Positions 7,566-16,695 of a DNA stretch of 64,000 nt are shown in pieces. A program made the position numbers and the translations under genes. The notes under the pieces were generated by a model. It searched no databases. It saw only the letters and a list, made by a program, of their open reading frames with translations, and was not told where the DNA came from. The DNA comes from Anammoximicrobium sp964409865 (lineage in GTDB: Bacteria; Planctomycetota; Planctomycetia; Pirellulales; Pirellulaceae): positions 17,256-81,255 of the forward strand of contig CAYPGE010000002.1 of assembly GCA_964409865.1 (NCBI GenBank), written 5' to 3'. Every line of letters begins with the position of its first letter. The first letter of the stretch is position 1.

Positions 7566-9116
7566 ATGATGTTGCGGAATGCACTCAGCGTGTGGGCTGT
7601 CTTCCTTCTCAGTGCCGCCGCAGCGCCGGCGTCCGAACCATCGGGCACGCGGAACCTGCCGGCTGAGGAAGACGCGGTGCGGCCGCCCAATGTGCTGTTG
7701 ATCGTCTCCGAAGACAATGGCCCGGAGTTGGACTGTTACGGCGACCCGTACGCCCGCACGCCGAACCTGGACCGGTTGGCCCGCGAGGGCGTGCGGTTCG
7801 AGAATGCGTTCGTGCCGTATGCCATCTGCTCGCCCTCGCGGGCCGCATTTCTCACCGGCTTGTATCCGCATCAGAACGGCCAGATCGGGCTGGCCACGCA
7901 CAAGTTCGCCATCTACCGGCCGGACACGCCCAACGTCGTGACGCTGCTGAAGTCCGCCGGGTACCACACCGGGCTGATCGGCAAGCTGCACGTGAACCCC
8001 GAGAGCGCGTTTCCGTTCGATTTCCGGGCGATTCCCGGCGCGAACTTCAATCGCCAGATCGACGTGACAGACTACGTGGCCGCGGCAGCCCGGTTCTTCG
8101 CCGCGGCCGGCGACAAGCCGTTCTTCCTCTCCGTGAACTTTCCCGACGCCCATCTGCCCTTCGTGCGGCAGGCCCACGGACGCCCGGCGAAACCGATCGA
8201 GGCCGACGCGGTCCAGCCCCTGCCGTGGGCGGGCGTTGATTCACCCCGGATCCGCCAGCAGGTTGCCGACTACTACAACTGCCTGGCACGGCTGGACGAA
8301 GGCGTCGGGCTGCTCTTGAGCCAGTTGGACAGGACCGGGCAGGCCCCCCGGACGATCGTCTTCTATCTCGGCGACCACGGGGCCCAGTTCCCGCGCGGGA
8401 AGGGGACGGTCTATGAAGGCGCCCTGCGCGTGCCGCTGATTGTCCGCTGGCCGGGCACGGCACGAGCTGGACACGCGCGCCAGGAACTTGTCTCTACGCT
8501 CGACATCCTTCCCACCGCGCTGGTGGCGGCGGGGATGCAATCCGCCGCCGCCTCGCTGCCGGGGCGGGCGCTGCAGCCGCTGTTGCGTGGAGTCTCCGCG
8601 GCGCCCTGGCGCGAGTACATCTTCGGCCTCACGACCGGCTCGTTTCCGGGAGCGTGTTTCGTGCAGCATTCGGTCCGTGACGCACGCTTCAAGTTGATTT
8701 CCAGCCCGCGGCCCGGAACCGAGAACCTGGACGCCGGCACGTACCTGGACCCGCACCATCCCAACTACGTCGTTTCCGGGGCGACGCTCGCCGAACAGGC
8801 CGCCGCGTCGCCGTTGGTCCGCAACGCCTTCGCCCGCTGGTCCCGCCCGCCGCGCTACGAGTTGTACGACCTGAGGAGCGACCCCGGCGAGTGGCACGAC
8901 CTGGCCGGCGATCCGCAATACGGCTCCGTGAAGGCGCGGTTGATCGCCGCCCTCCACGACTGGCAAGTGCAAACGCGCGATCCGTTTTTGGATCAGGCGA
9001 ACGTCGACGCCTACGTCGAGGAGCAACTGGCCAACCGCGACCTGGGCTACCGGAAGCGGGCCGAGTTCCGTTGGAAATACCTGGAGAACTTCCCGCGGTG
9101 GCGCGAAGGCCGATGA
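7566..9116 (+). CDS. Secreted sulfatase (alkaline-phosphatase superfamily, Cys type)
   Basis: This 516 aa exported arylsulfatase-family enzyme hydrolyses sulfate esters or N-sulfates of glycans. It has a signal peptide (residues 1-22, AAAAPAS) followed by the metal-binding strand NVLLIVSEDNGPELDCYGDP near residue 42. The formylglycine signature CSPSR starts at Cys88 and is followed by AAFLTGLYPHQNG. HLPF, GDHGAQFPRGKG and a typical C-terminal subdomain ending around ELYDLRSDPGEWHDL are also present. The resemblance is to heparan N-sulfatase-like enzymes, but the substrate is uncertain. Cys88 needs oxidation to formylglycine by a maturase not encoded in this window. Two adjacent ATGs (7566, 7569) follow a CAGAGGAG SD. 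Confidence 0.92.
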   Translation: MMLRNALSVWAVFLLSAAAAPASEPSGTRNLPAEEDAVRPPNVLLIVSEDNGPELDCYGDPYARTPNLDRLAREGVRFENAFVPYAICSPSRAAFLTGLYPHQNGQIGLATHKFAIYRPDTPNVVTLLKSAGYHTGLIGKLHVNPESAFPFDFRAIPGANFNRQIDVTDYVAAAARFFAAAGDKPFFLSVNFPDAHLPFVRQAHGRPAKPIEADAVQPLPWAGVDSPRIRQQVADYYNCLARLDEGVGLLLSQLDRTGQAPRTIVFYLGDHGAQFPRGKGTVYEGALRVPLIVRWPGTARAGHARQELVSTLDILPTALVAAGMQSAAASLPGRALQPLLRGVSAAPWREYIFGLTTGSFPGACFVQHSVRDARFKLISSPRPGTENLDAGTYLDPHHPNYVVSGATLAEQAAASPLVRNAFARWSRPPRYELYDLRSDPGEWHDLAGDPQYGSVKARLIAALHDWQVQTRDPFLDQANVDAYVEEQLANRDLGYRKRAEFRWKYLENFPRWREGR

Positions 9117-9166
9117 GTCAGCCGCCGTACCGCAAAATGGCAAAGTGTTTTGGAAGGAGGCGTACG

Positions 9167-12100
9167 ATGTCGCTGCACCGTTTGGGATTGTACGTGATGT
9201 GCTTTCGCGGCACCGCTCAGGGAAGGTGGTGCCTGGGGGACCGGCGCACAAACGCGCACGATGGGGTGCTGATCGCACTTGCCGTTATTCCGGTACTACT
9301 GGCACTCGGCGCCGCCGGCGCAGCGCAGGAAACAGGGCAGACAGCCCCGGCCAATGACCTGCCCGCCGAATTCAAAATCCTGTTGGGAACGGATGCCGAG
9401 CATGAGTACCGATGGACGCTGGTCGGCACCAACGACAAAGCTCAAGAGCAGGAGAAACTGCATCCTGAACTCAATGCGGTTCACACCATCTGGCATTTCC
9501 CCCTGGCCCGAGATCGAAGCGTCTTCAAATTCGAGTTTACGCGCCCGATCCGCAAAGGCGGCAATGTGTTCCACGTCTATGTCAAGGCCGACGGCGACGA
9601 AAAAACGGGTCGCAAACACGAGGGCATCCACAACGGCGTGGATTACATGTTCACGGTGATCGACGGCGACCTGAATCACGCCAGCACCCGGCTGGATGTC
9701 TTCGAGGCGGACGGCAGGGCCCGCCGCGGCGCCTGCCATATCGTGATCCGGGAGGCGACGCTTTACCTGGCCGCCGAAATGGCGCTGCAGCAGCAAGACG
9801 GGCGTTCGGTCCTCGAGTACTGCGTGTCGTCGTACGTCCGCGACACGAACGCTAGTGTCGGGCTGGGGTATAGCCGCGTGACCTCCGCCGCAGCGCCGAA
9901 GACTTCCGACGCTCGGCTCTTGGTCAATCCCGACATGGTCGTCATCAACGGCACGGTTCCGGGATGGCAGCTGGTCGGCGGGAGCAGGCCGATGGAGGTT
10001 AAGCTGGCCGCGGACAGCCGGGACGGCGCACTGGTTCTGGAAAACGTCTACTCTCCCGAGGGCCTGTCGCAGACCGTCAGCCTGGCTCCCGGCCATTATC
10101 TGCTACGCGCCTTGGCGAAAACGAACGTCTTTCAAATCCATCTGGTCGCCGAGAGCACGCGCATGCCGGTCGCCGTGTCCGATGAGTACCAGTGGGTGGA
10201 ACTTCCCTTCTGCATTCCGCTTTCCGGCGAGAATTCCGTCAAAGCGGCTCAAGTCGGATTCCGGTATCTGGCGCGTCCGGCCACAGGAAATGCCTCGCGG
10301 CTGCCGGCCCGACTGGCGGTCAAACGCGTGGAGTTGAACCGTCTGGGCGATACGGTGCTGCCCGCCCAGTGGGCCGAGACCCTGCCCGTGGATCCGCTGC
10401 ACCGGATGAAGTTGATCAACCAATCGCCTGACTGGAACCGGCCGGGAAAGGTCGTTTTTCAGGACGCTTTTATCGGGACCGAACTCTGGTTGATGACCCA
10501 AGAGGGCAAGGTCGACCACACGTATGTCGGCCACCCCAATTTCAGTCGCGAAGGCAAGTACCTGCACATCGGGTTCCGCAGGTCGCCGCGAGGGCTGCTC
10601 CGGACGGACGGTTCCGCCCGTTACCTGAATGACACTTGGACGGGACTGGTGTGGCTGTTCCCGTGGGAACAGAAGCGTCTGCCCGCCGGGTCCGATCCCG
10701 CGGATTGGATCGTCACGGCACGCAAGACAGATGGCATCCAACTGCTCAACGTGGTGACGGGCGCGAGCCATCGTATCGACTTGCCCTCCCGTTCCGGCTG
10801 GCAGATCGTCCATTTTCCCGGCATCGCCACGTATGGCGGGCGGGGGCCGAACATGGGCCAGATCACCCACGAAACGCTGGCGTGGTTTGCGGACAACAAG
10901 CGGTCCATCGGCCGCTCCAGCGTGGCGGGTGAACCGTTTGAGACATTCCCGATGCGGACCGCTTCTTCGAAGCCGGACGAGGACACGCTGTACGCCGACA
11001 TGTCGAGTGTGGGCGGGAAAGCCGGCGACAACTGGCGAGACGCGGTGGACCGCGACGGCAACCGGTATTTCCTCTTCGAGATCAACCGGGAGCATTTCCC
11101 GGACCACCCGACCAATCCCTATCAAGTCTGGGCCCTGAGCCTGACGGAGGGCGACCGGCGCGGATTGCTGCGAGTGATGTTCCATCCGCGGGCGAAAATG
11201 ACGGAGTTTGTCACCAGCCAGACCGGCATGACGCCGCAGCCGTCCGCGAACTGGTGGAACTTTGCCGCCGGGTTCCCCTGGTCGGGCGACAATGCCATCC
11301 TGCAACTCGAAGACGGCACGCTGGTCCACATGAGTTCGTTGGGGATGCACAGCAGCTTTGCCGGCGGCAGCACGGTCAGCGTCAACTGTGCCGATACCGG
11401 CGAGGTCCGTTACGTCGGAACCTATCCCAAGTTCGACCGGGTCAGCTGGCCCCATGAGTTCCGGCGGGACCGGAATTTCGCAGTGGTGGCGAGCCACGCC
11501 GAGCCGGCCTCGCCGCTGGTGATGATCGACCTGGAACATACGACGATGTGGACGCTGGCCTTGACGAATTTCCACGACTACTCGATGCGGTACAAGACCC
11601 GCTGGAACTCGGACGCCTATCACAAGCCCATGTTCCGGCCGGCGCCCGGGTTCAGCCCCGATTTCACCAAGGTGGTTTTCTTTTCGGCCATGCTGACCGG
11701 CGACCATCCGGATCGGAAGTGGGGCGATGTCTATGTGGCGGTGGCCCGGTATCCGGAGCCTCCGCTGAATCTGCGCAAGGAGGGGGCAGCGCTGGTCTGG
11801 GACAAGCCGCGACGCCATGCCGAGATCCAGGGGTTTCGGCTGTACCGTGCGGCGGAAAGCGGGCGGAACTACGAACGGGTCGGCGACGGGCTGCTGACCG
11901 GAACGCGGTACGAACTGCCGCCGGACGCGAGGGGATTTTACGTTCTGACGTCCGTGGAGCATTCCGGACTGGAGAGCAGGACCTTTTCGAACGAGGCCCG
12001 CGTTGGCGGCGACACCGTGTTTCGGCACTTCTACCGGCCGGCGTCCGGCAAGATCGCCAAACCGATGGTGCCGTTCTTCGAGCCCGTGGGAACCGGCGAC

Positions 12101-12850
12101 GGCTATGCGGTCGCCATCACCGACCCGGACTTGATCTACAAACAGTCCTTGGCGGAAAGCCTGAGCGGATCGGTCACGATGCCGGTGACCCTGCCGGCCG
12201 CGGGAGCGATTCGGATTCTGGCTCGAGTGCGGGGGATGTCGGCCCTGGAACGCGCCAGCTACACGACCGGCTGGCCGGTGACGGGCGAGGCAGCCCGCGG
12301 CACTTTTTCCATCCGGATCGACGGAAAACAGGCGGGCGCCATTCCGGTCGAAGGTTTTCCATGGCGCTGGGTGGCGCTGGATGCGGGCGCCGTCTCGCTG
12401 GCCGCAGGCGTCGTCGAACTGGAGGTAGCCACGCAAGACGCCGGCATCGCCATCGACAGTCTTCTGGTGACCAACGACCCGAGTTTTGTCCCGCGCGGCC
12501 GGGGCCAGGTGCCGGAGGAATTGGCGGCGTTTCCGCAGGGGCTCCGCGCCGTGCCGCTGGCTCCCGAAGACGAGCGGGCGCTCTCCGTCTCGCCCAAGGA
12601 CCAGCGGCCGCGAGTCAAGTTGGTCTGGGAAGAAGTGTCCGCGCCGCAGGGCGTGGCGCATTACAATGTGTACCGGTCCGATACGGATGCCTTCGCAGCT
12701 GAAGCCGAGACGCTCTTGGGCAGTCCGCGCGGGTGCGTGTTCTACGATGTCGGCCTGGCAACCGGCCATACCGTGTACTACCGCATCCGCGCCGTGGACG
12801 CCTGGGGGAATCCATCGCCGCCTTCCGCTGCTGTGGCCGTGACGAACTAG
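9167..12850 (+). CDS. Large exported beta-propeller protein with fibronectin type III domains
   Basis: The ATG at 9167 is chosen because AAGGAGG lies six bases upstream; the open frame extends 276 nt further 5' only as read-through inside the sulfatase gene. The 1227 aa product has a long charged N-region and one hydrophobic segment (about 28-48) serving as signal or anchor. Next is a DOMON/CBM9-like beta domain (about 60-230), then a propeller-like middle (about 430-850) with repeated Trp/Gly/Asp turns. A fibronectin III-like domain begins near 864, followed by a beta-sandwich and a second FN3 at the C-terminus (YNVYRSD...VYYRIRAVDAWGNPS). It probably binds or processes extracellular polysaccharide. 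No catalytic residues were identified. It lies 50 nt after the sulfatase and is probably in its operon. Confidence 0.82.
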   Translation: MSLHRLGLYVMCFRGTAQGRWCLGDRRTNAHDGVLIALAVIPVLLALGAAGAAQETGQTAPANDLPAEFKILLGTDAEHEYRWTLVGTNDKAQEQEKLHPELNAVHTIWHFPLARDRSVFKFEFTRPIRKGGNVFHVYVKADGDEKTGRKHEGIHNGVDYMFTVIDGDLNHASTRLDVFEADGRARRGACHIVIREATLYLAAEMALQQQDGRSVLEYCVSSYVRDTNASVGLGYSRVTSAAAPKTSDARLLVNPDMVVINGTVPGWQLVGGSRPMEVKLAADSRDGALVLENVYSPEGLSQTVSLAPGHYLLRALAKTNVFQIHLVAESTRMPVAVSDEYQWVELPFCIPLSGENSVKAAQVGFRYLARPATGNASRLPARLAVKRVELNRLGDTVLPAQWAETLPVDPLHRMKLINQSPDWNRPGKVVFQDAFIGTELWLMTQEGKVDHTYVGHPNFSREGKYLHIGFRRSPRGLLRTDGSARYLNDTWTGLVWLFPWEQKRLPAGSDPADWIVTARKTDGIQLLNVVTGASHRIDLPSRSGWQIVHFPGIATYGGRGPNMGQITHETLAWFADNKRSIGRSSVAGEPFETFPMRTASSKPDEDTLYADMSSVGGKAGDNWRDAVDRDGNRYFLFEINREHFPDHPTNPYQVWALSLTEGDRRGLLRVMFHPRAKMTEFVTSQTGMTPQPSANWWNFAAGFPWSGDNAILQLEDGTLVHMSSLGMHSSFAGGSTVSVNCADTGEVRYVGTYPKFDRVSWPHEFRRDRNFAVVASHAEPASPLVMIDLEHTTMWTLALTNFHDYSMRYKTRWNSDAYHKPMFRPAPGFSPDFTKVVFFSAMLTGDHPDRKWGDVYVAVARYPEPPLNLRKEGAALVWDKPRRHAEIQGFRLYRAAESGRNYERVGDGLLTGTRYELPPDARGFYVLTSVEHSGLESRTFSNEARVGGDTVFRHFYRPASGKIAKPMVPFFEPVGTGDGYAVAITDPDLIYKQSLAESLSGSVTMPVTLPAAGAIRILARVRGMSALERASYTTGWPVTGEAARGTFSIRIDGKQAGAIPVEGFPWRWVALDAGAVSLAAGVVELEVATQDAGIAIDSLLVTNDPSFVPRGRGQVPEELAAFPQGLRAVPLAPEDERALSVSPKDQRPRVKLVWEEVSAPQGVAHYNVYRSDTDAFAAEAETLLGSPRGCVFYDVGLATGHTVYYRIRAVDAWGNPSPPSAAVAVTN

Positions 12851-12919
12851 CCCGCATGATTCGTGGTAGCTTGGCCTCATGACAAAAACATCGCAGGCAT
12901 TTTTGGCGACGTTCGTTGG

Positions 12920-13942
12920 TCAGTTGGCTCCGGTCATGTTGGTTCGGACGCGGCACAGGTAGGAGTCGGCGGTGACGAAGAGCGTTTTGCCGTCCTCGCC
13001 GAACGTGCAGTTGGCCGTCCGCTGTCCGGTATTCAGCCGGCCGAGCAGCTTGCCCTGCGGCGTCAGGACCAGCACGCCGCCGGGAGCCGTCGCCCAGATG
13101 TGACCTTGCCGATCCACGGCCATGCCGTCCGGCAGTCCGGGGCGGGTTGCCACCCAGGATGTGGCGTCGAACAGAACGCGGCTGTTGCCGAGCGTTCCGT
13201 CTTCGCGCACGTCGAAGGCTCTTACTATCGCCGCACGGGGATCCGACTGGGCTACGTAAAGGGTCCGTTCGTCAGGCGAGAAGCCGATGCCGTTGGGCCG
13301 AGTCATCTCGGTCGTCAGCAGCGTCAGGCTGCCGTCCTTGGCCAACCGGTACACGCCGCAGAAATCCAACTCGCGGCGGGGATCGTCCCAGCCCAAAGGC
13401 AAGCCGTAAGGCGGGTCGGTGAAGTACAGATCGCCGTTGGACTTGTAGACCGCGTCGTTGGGGCTGTTCAGACGCCTGCCCTGGTAGCTGTCCACCAAGG
13501 TGCGTTTGCCGCCGTTTCTGGTCAGCACGGACACGCGCCGGTCGCCGTGCTCGCAGGAAACCAATTGCCCTTGTGGATCCAGCAACAGTCCGTTGCAGCC
13601 GGGTTCTCGGCCGTAGAACGTGTTGCCCGTGTAGCCGGACGGGTGCAGGAACAGGCTGATGCCTTCCCCCGGCCTCCACTTGAAAACCGAGTTGCGGGGG
13701 ATGTCCGAAAACAGCAGATAACCGCCGCCTTGCTCCGGGACCCATACCGGCCCTTCGGTCCACGTGAAGCCCTTCGCCAGGACTTCGATCCGGGCGTCGC
13801 TCGGCAGCAGGGCGTCGCAGGCCCCGTCCAGCCGTTCAATCTCGCCCAGCGTTTCCTGCGCGAACGCGGGCTCGGACGTGGGCGTCGCCACCAGCGCCCA
13901 TGCCAGCACTGGCAAAATCGGTCCGAGGTTCATGTTTTTCAC
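12920..13942 (-). CDS. Secreted SMP-30/gluconolactonase-like beta-propeller enzyme
   Basis: This 340 aa member of the SMP-30/gluconolactonase/LRE family would hydrolyse a sugar lactone in a six-bladed propeller around a divalent metal. Family features are the early EGPVW motif, GNTFYGREPGCNGLLLD, LNSPNDAVYKSNGDLYFTDP with metal-binding Asn/Asp, RPNGIGFSPDERTLYV and PDGMAVDRQGHIWAT. A signal peptide ends at AFAQE. The open frame reaches 14002, but GGAGGT at 13951-13956 sits eight bases from a GTG at 13942, giving MKNMNLGP. An ATG three codons later is the alternative. It lies just downstream of the fused membrane/synthase gene on the same strand. Confidence 0.88.
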   Translation of the reverse strand: MKNMNLGPILPVLAWALVATPTSEPAFAQETLGEIERLDGACDALLPSDARIEVLAKGFTWTEGPVWVPEQGGGYLLFSDIPRNSVFKWRPGEGISLFLHPSGYTGNTFYGREPGCNGLLLDPQGQLVSCEHGDRRVSVLTRNGGKRTLVDSYQGRRLNSPNDAVYKSNGDLYFTDPPYGLPLGWDDPRRELDFCGVYRLAKDGSLTLLTTEMTRPNGIGFSPDERTLYVAQSDPRAAIVRAFDVREDGTLGNSRVLFDATSWVATRPGLPDGMAVDRQGHIWATAPGGVLVLTPQGKLLGRLNTGQRTANCTFGEDGKTLFVTADSYLCRVRTNMTGAN

Positions 13943-13959
13943 GGTGTCGCACCTCCCCA

Positions 13960-16122
13960 TTATCGCAGCATTTGAAACAGGTTGTTGAATTGATCCGTCC
14001 ACAACGGCAGGGGGCGATCAACCAGCAGGGTTTCGGCGGCTCCGCGGATCGGCGGCCGCTGGAAGAACTCGGCATGGCGAGTCAGCAGCACCCATTGCGA
14101 AGGCGTCACGGCGTAGCCCTTTTCCTCTGCCCAGCGGATGCTGTAGTCGCCCTGCGGCCAGTTGATCACCACATCCGTCAAATCGTAGTGCTCCGCGATC
14201 TTGTGTACCACGGGAGCCAGATCGACGTATTGGCTGCTGGTGTGTACCGCAATCACACCGCGGGGGCTCAGATGCCGCAGGTAGACGCCGAATGCTTCCG
14301 CCGTCAACAGGTGGACCGGAACCGTGTCGCCGCTGAAAGCGTCCAGGACGAGCACGTCGAAGTGCTGGGGCGCTTCGCGTTCCAGCGAGAGCCGGGCGTC
14401 GCCGGAGATGATGTCCACCCTGGCCGCACATCGGGGGACGAACGTAAAGAACCGTCGTGCCAGGTCACTCACATCGTCGTCGATCTCGTAAAAGCGGAAG
14501 TCATCCCCCGCTCTGCCATAGGCCGCCAACGTGCCCGCGCCCAGACCGACGACACCGACGCGCAGCGGCGCTGCGTCGCCCAGGGCCAGGAGCGTTCGCC
14601 CGACGCCGCTCTCTTCCGAGTAGTAAGTCGTCGGCCGGCCGCGTTTGCCAACAGCTTGAAGTTCAAAACCGTGAACGGTGCGGCCGTGAAACAACGCCAG
14701 GCCGGCCCACTCCGGCTTGTCCGGGTAGCGTTCCTTGATGGACAATACCCCGTAGAAGTTGCGCACGTGCAGCAAGCCGCGTTCCCGGTCCCACGCTTCC
14801 CATTGCCCCCAGACGGCGACCGCGCAGACGCCGGCGGCCAAGGCCAAGGCCGCGCCCCGCAGCAGCCAGGAAGCGCCGGGCAGCCAACGCACGCGTGCCT
14901 CTTTCACCAACAGGTACATCGCCGCGCCGAAGCCGATCAGCAGCCCCAGATTCAGCTCCAGGTACGACGAGAACACCAAGGGACTAATCACCGCCACCAA
15001 CAGTCCGCCCAACGCGCCTCCCGCGGAGACGGCCAGATAAAATGCCGTCAGCCGGCGCGGGTGAGGCTTGCACCGCACGAGTTCGCCGTGGCAGAGCATG
15101 CACAGCAGGAACAGAATCACCAGGTAGATCCCGGCTTCCAGCGGGATGCTGTGCGTCAAGTGCCACCACAGCACGCGGTAGCCCAGCGACTCGAAGAGCT
15201 TGTCCAGGTATCGAAACAGGACCAGGTAGCTGGCCGCGAGCACCGCCAGGATGGCTGCCGCCGCAAACCAGCGCCGCACGTACCAGCGTTCTTTTTCAAA
15301 GCAGATGATAAACGTCACCAGGTACAACGTCAGCGGCAGGATCCAGAGCAGCGGCACGACGGCCACGTTCTGGCAGACGTGGTTGGTGATCGACATCAGC
15401 AGCGAGGAGGCCAGCGCCGGCAGGGCGATCCAGCCGGCGACGGTGGACCAAGACAGCGCCGTCGGGGCGTCGCGATCGGCTGCGGAGGACTTCGACGCAA
15501 GCTCCGCCGGCAGCCGCAATCGTCCCAGCCGCAGGGCGATAACGCCGCACAGCACAACGTAGGCCCCGAAGGCCAGCGACCACACGATGCCTTGCCGGTG
15601 CGTGGTCAGCGAGGGCTCGACCAGGAAAGGATAACTGATCAGACCGACCAGGGAGCCAAGATTCGACAAGGCGTACAAGCGGTAGGGCGAGCGCTCGCGG
15701 TAGACCCCGGCAAACCAGGCTTGCAGCAACGGTGAAGTGGCCGCCAGCAGGAAGTACGGCAGGCCGACGTGCCGCGCCAACAGCAGCAGGATCCGCCAGA
15801 CGGCGTTTTTCCCGTCCGGCGGCTTCCAGGATTCGACTGGGGTGATCGGCAGCAGCAACAGTGCCAGAGCGGCCAACGTCAGGTGCACGAGAGTTTGCCG
15901 CGACACCCCCCGCAGGTGAACCAGACCGTGAGCGTAGGCATACCCTACAAGCAGGACCGTTTGAAAAAACAGCAAACAAGTCGTCCATACGGCGGGACTG
16001 CCGCCGAACCACGGCAGGATCATCTTGCTGAACAAGGGCTGGACCTGAAACAGCAAGAACGCGCCCAGCAGTATCGTCGCCGCGAACCAGCCCGTCAGGC
16101 CACCGGCAGCTCTATCCTTCAT
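13960..16122 (-). CDS. Fused multi-span membrane protein / spermidine-synthase-like domain (copy 1)
   Basis: The 720 aa product joins an N-terminal membrane part to a SpeE-type C-terminal domain. About a dozen hydrophobic helices fill residues 10-490, opening with a TILLGAFLLFQVQPLFSK helix. The C-terminal domain has a Rossmann glycine motif VVGLGAGTLAAYG, an acidic YEIDDDV, DARLSLEREAP and LVLDAFSGDTVPVHLL. Such 'fused MFS/spermidine synthase' proteins are widespread, but their substrate is generally unknown. The aminopropyl-acceptor Asp motif of true spermidine synthase is replaced here by LDAFSGD. The frame stays open upstream, but ATG 16122 has a GAGAG SD and begins the hydrophobic domain. 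A paralogue lies at 47747-49861. Confidence 0.86.
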   Translation of the reverse strand: MKDRAAGGLTGWFAATILLGAFLLFQVQPLFSKMILPWFGGSPAVWTTCLLFFQTVLLVGYAYAHGLVHLRGVSRQTLVHLTLAALALLLLPITPVESWKPPDGKNAVWRILLLLARHVGLPYFLLAATSPLLQAWFAGVYRERSPYRLYALSNLGSLVGLISYPFLVEPSLTTHRQGIVWSLAFGAYVVLCGVIALRLGRLRLPAELASKSSAADRDAPTALSWSTVAGWIALPALASSLLMSITNHVCQNVAVVPLLWILPLTLYLVTFIICFEKERWYVRRWFAAAAILAVLAASYLVLFRYLDKLFESLGYRVLWWHLTHSIPLEAGIYLVILFLLCMLCHGELVRCKPHPRRLTAFYLAVSAGGALGGLLVAVISPLVFSSYLELNLGLLIGFGAAMYLLVKEARVRWLPGASWLLRGAALALAAGVCAVAVWGQWEAWDRERGLLHVRNFYGVLSIKERYPDKPEWAGLALFHGRTVHGFELQAVGKRGRPTTYYSEESGVGRTLLALGDAAPLRVGVVGLGAGTLAAYGRAGDDFRFYEIDDDVSDLARRFFTFVPRCAARVDIISGDARLSLEREAPQHFDVLVLDAFSGDTVPVHLLTAEAFGVYLRHLSPRGVIAVHTSSQYVDLAPVVHKIAEHYDLTDVVINWPQGDYSIRWAEEKGYAVTPSQWVLLTRHAEFFQRPPIRGAAETLLVDRPLPLWTDQFNNLFQMLR

Positions 16123-16212
16123 CGAGTTCTCTCGCGTCGGAAACCATAAACAGCGCTTCTCTCGCCACAGCATACGCGGTAAACTGGCATTGGCAAAGGG
16201 GAAACAACGACG

Positions 16213-16572
16213 ATGACGGACTACCGCTATTTCCAGACGCAAGAGCGCGACGGCGTGCAGATCATTTATCTCGGGGAAGTGGGGGCTGACCGCGAGGCCG
16301 TGGCAGAGGTGGGCCGCGACCTGATCCAATTCGCCGCTGCTAGACCGCAACGGCTGCTCGTCAGTTTCCAGGCCGTCCAGGAGCTGTCTTCCGCCGTCGT
16401 CGGGAAGCTGCTGGTGTTGGTCAAGACGGTCAAGGCCCAGGGCGGACGCGTCGAATGCTGCGGGGCGTCCGAGGGGTTCCAGCAGGTGCTGGGGATGTTG
16501 GGCCGATCGCTGCCCTTCGATCACGCCGACAAGCCCGAAGCCGAAGTCATCCAGATTCTGAAACAGTCGTAA
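16213..16572 (+). CDS. STAS-domain protein (anti-sigma factor antagonist-like)
   Basis: This 119 aa single-domain protein has the STAS fold of anti-anti-sigma factors. The motif LSSAVVGKL near 58-66 carries the serine position that a partner kinase phosphorylates in SpoIIAA-like proteins. SFQAVQEL, GGRVECCGASEGFQQVLGML and a short acidic end complete the domain. The partner kinase and phosphatase are not adjacent. It may instead be a structural subunit of a stressosome-like or lipid-transport complex. It is divergent from the fused membrane/synthase gene and convergent with glgC. Its stop codon touches inverted repeat C. Confidence 0.85.
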   Translation: MTDYRYFQTQERDGVQIIYLGEVGADREAVAEVGRDLIQFAAARPQRLLVSFQAVQELSSAVVGKLLVLVKTVKAQGGRVECCGASEGFQQVLGMLGRSLPFDHADKPEAEVIQILKQS

Positions 16573-16671
16573 GGATCGGCGAATCAATGACTGTCCAGTT
16601 CTTGTTGGCGATCATCACGCGGAGCGTGATGGCTACTTTGAAATCGCGACAGTTATTGATTCGCCGATCCT
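16572..16671. repeat. Inverted-repeat element C (24 bp arms) between convergent genes
   Basis: Arm 16572-16595 (AGGATCGGCGAATCAATGAC and four more bases) pairs with 16648-16671 with a single mismatch. The 52 nt between contain a second perfect hairpin, CATCACG (16613-16619) with CGTGATG (16625-16631). The element starts on the last base of the STAS stop codon and ends 24 nt before the glgC stop, so it could terminate both genes. The nested-palindrome layout is shared with elements A and B. Confidence 0.78.
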
Positions 16672-16695
16672 AAGGCGGCCGAGCCGCCGCCTGGC

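Noticed and set aside
8891..9166. 92 extra N-terminal residues of the propeller/FN3 protein
   Set aside because: This part lies inside the sulfatase gene in another frame. The AAGGAGG SD at ATG 9167 explains the real start.
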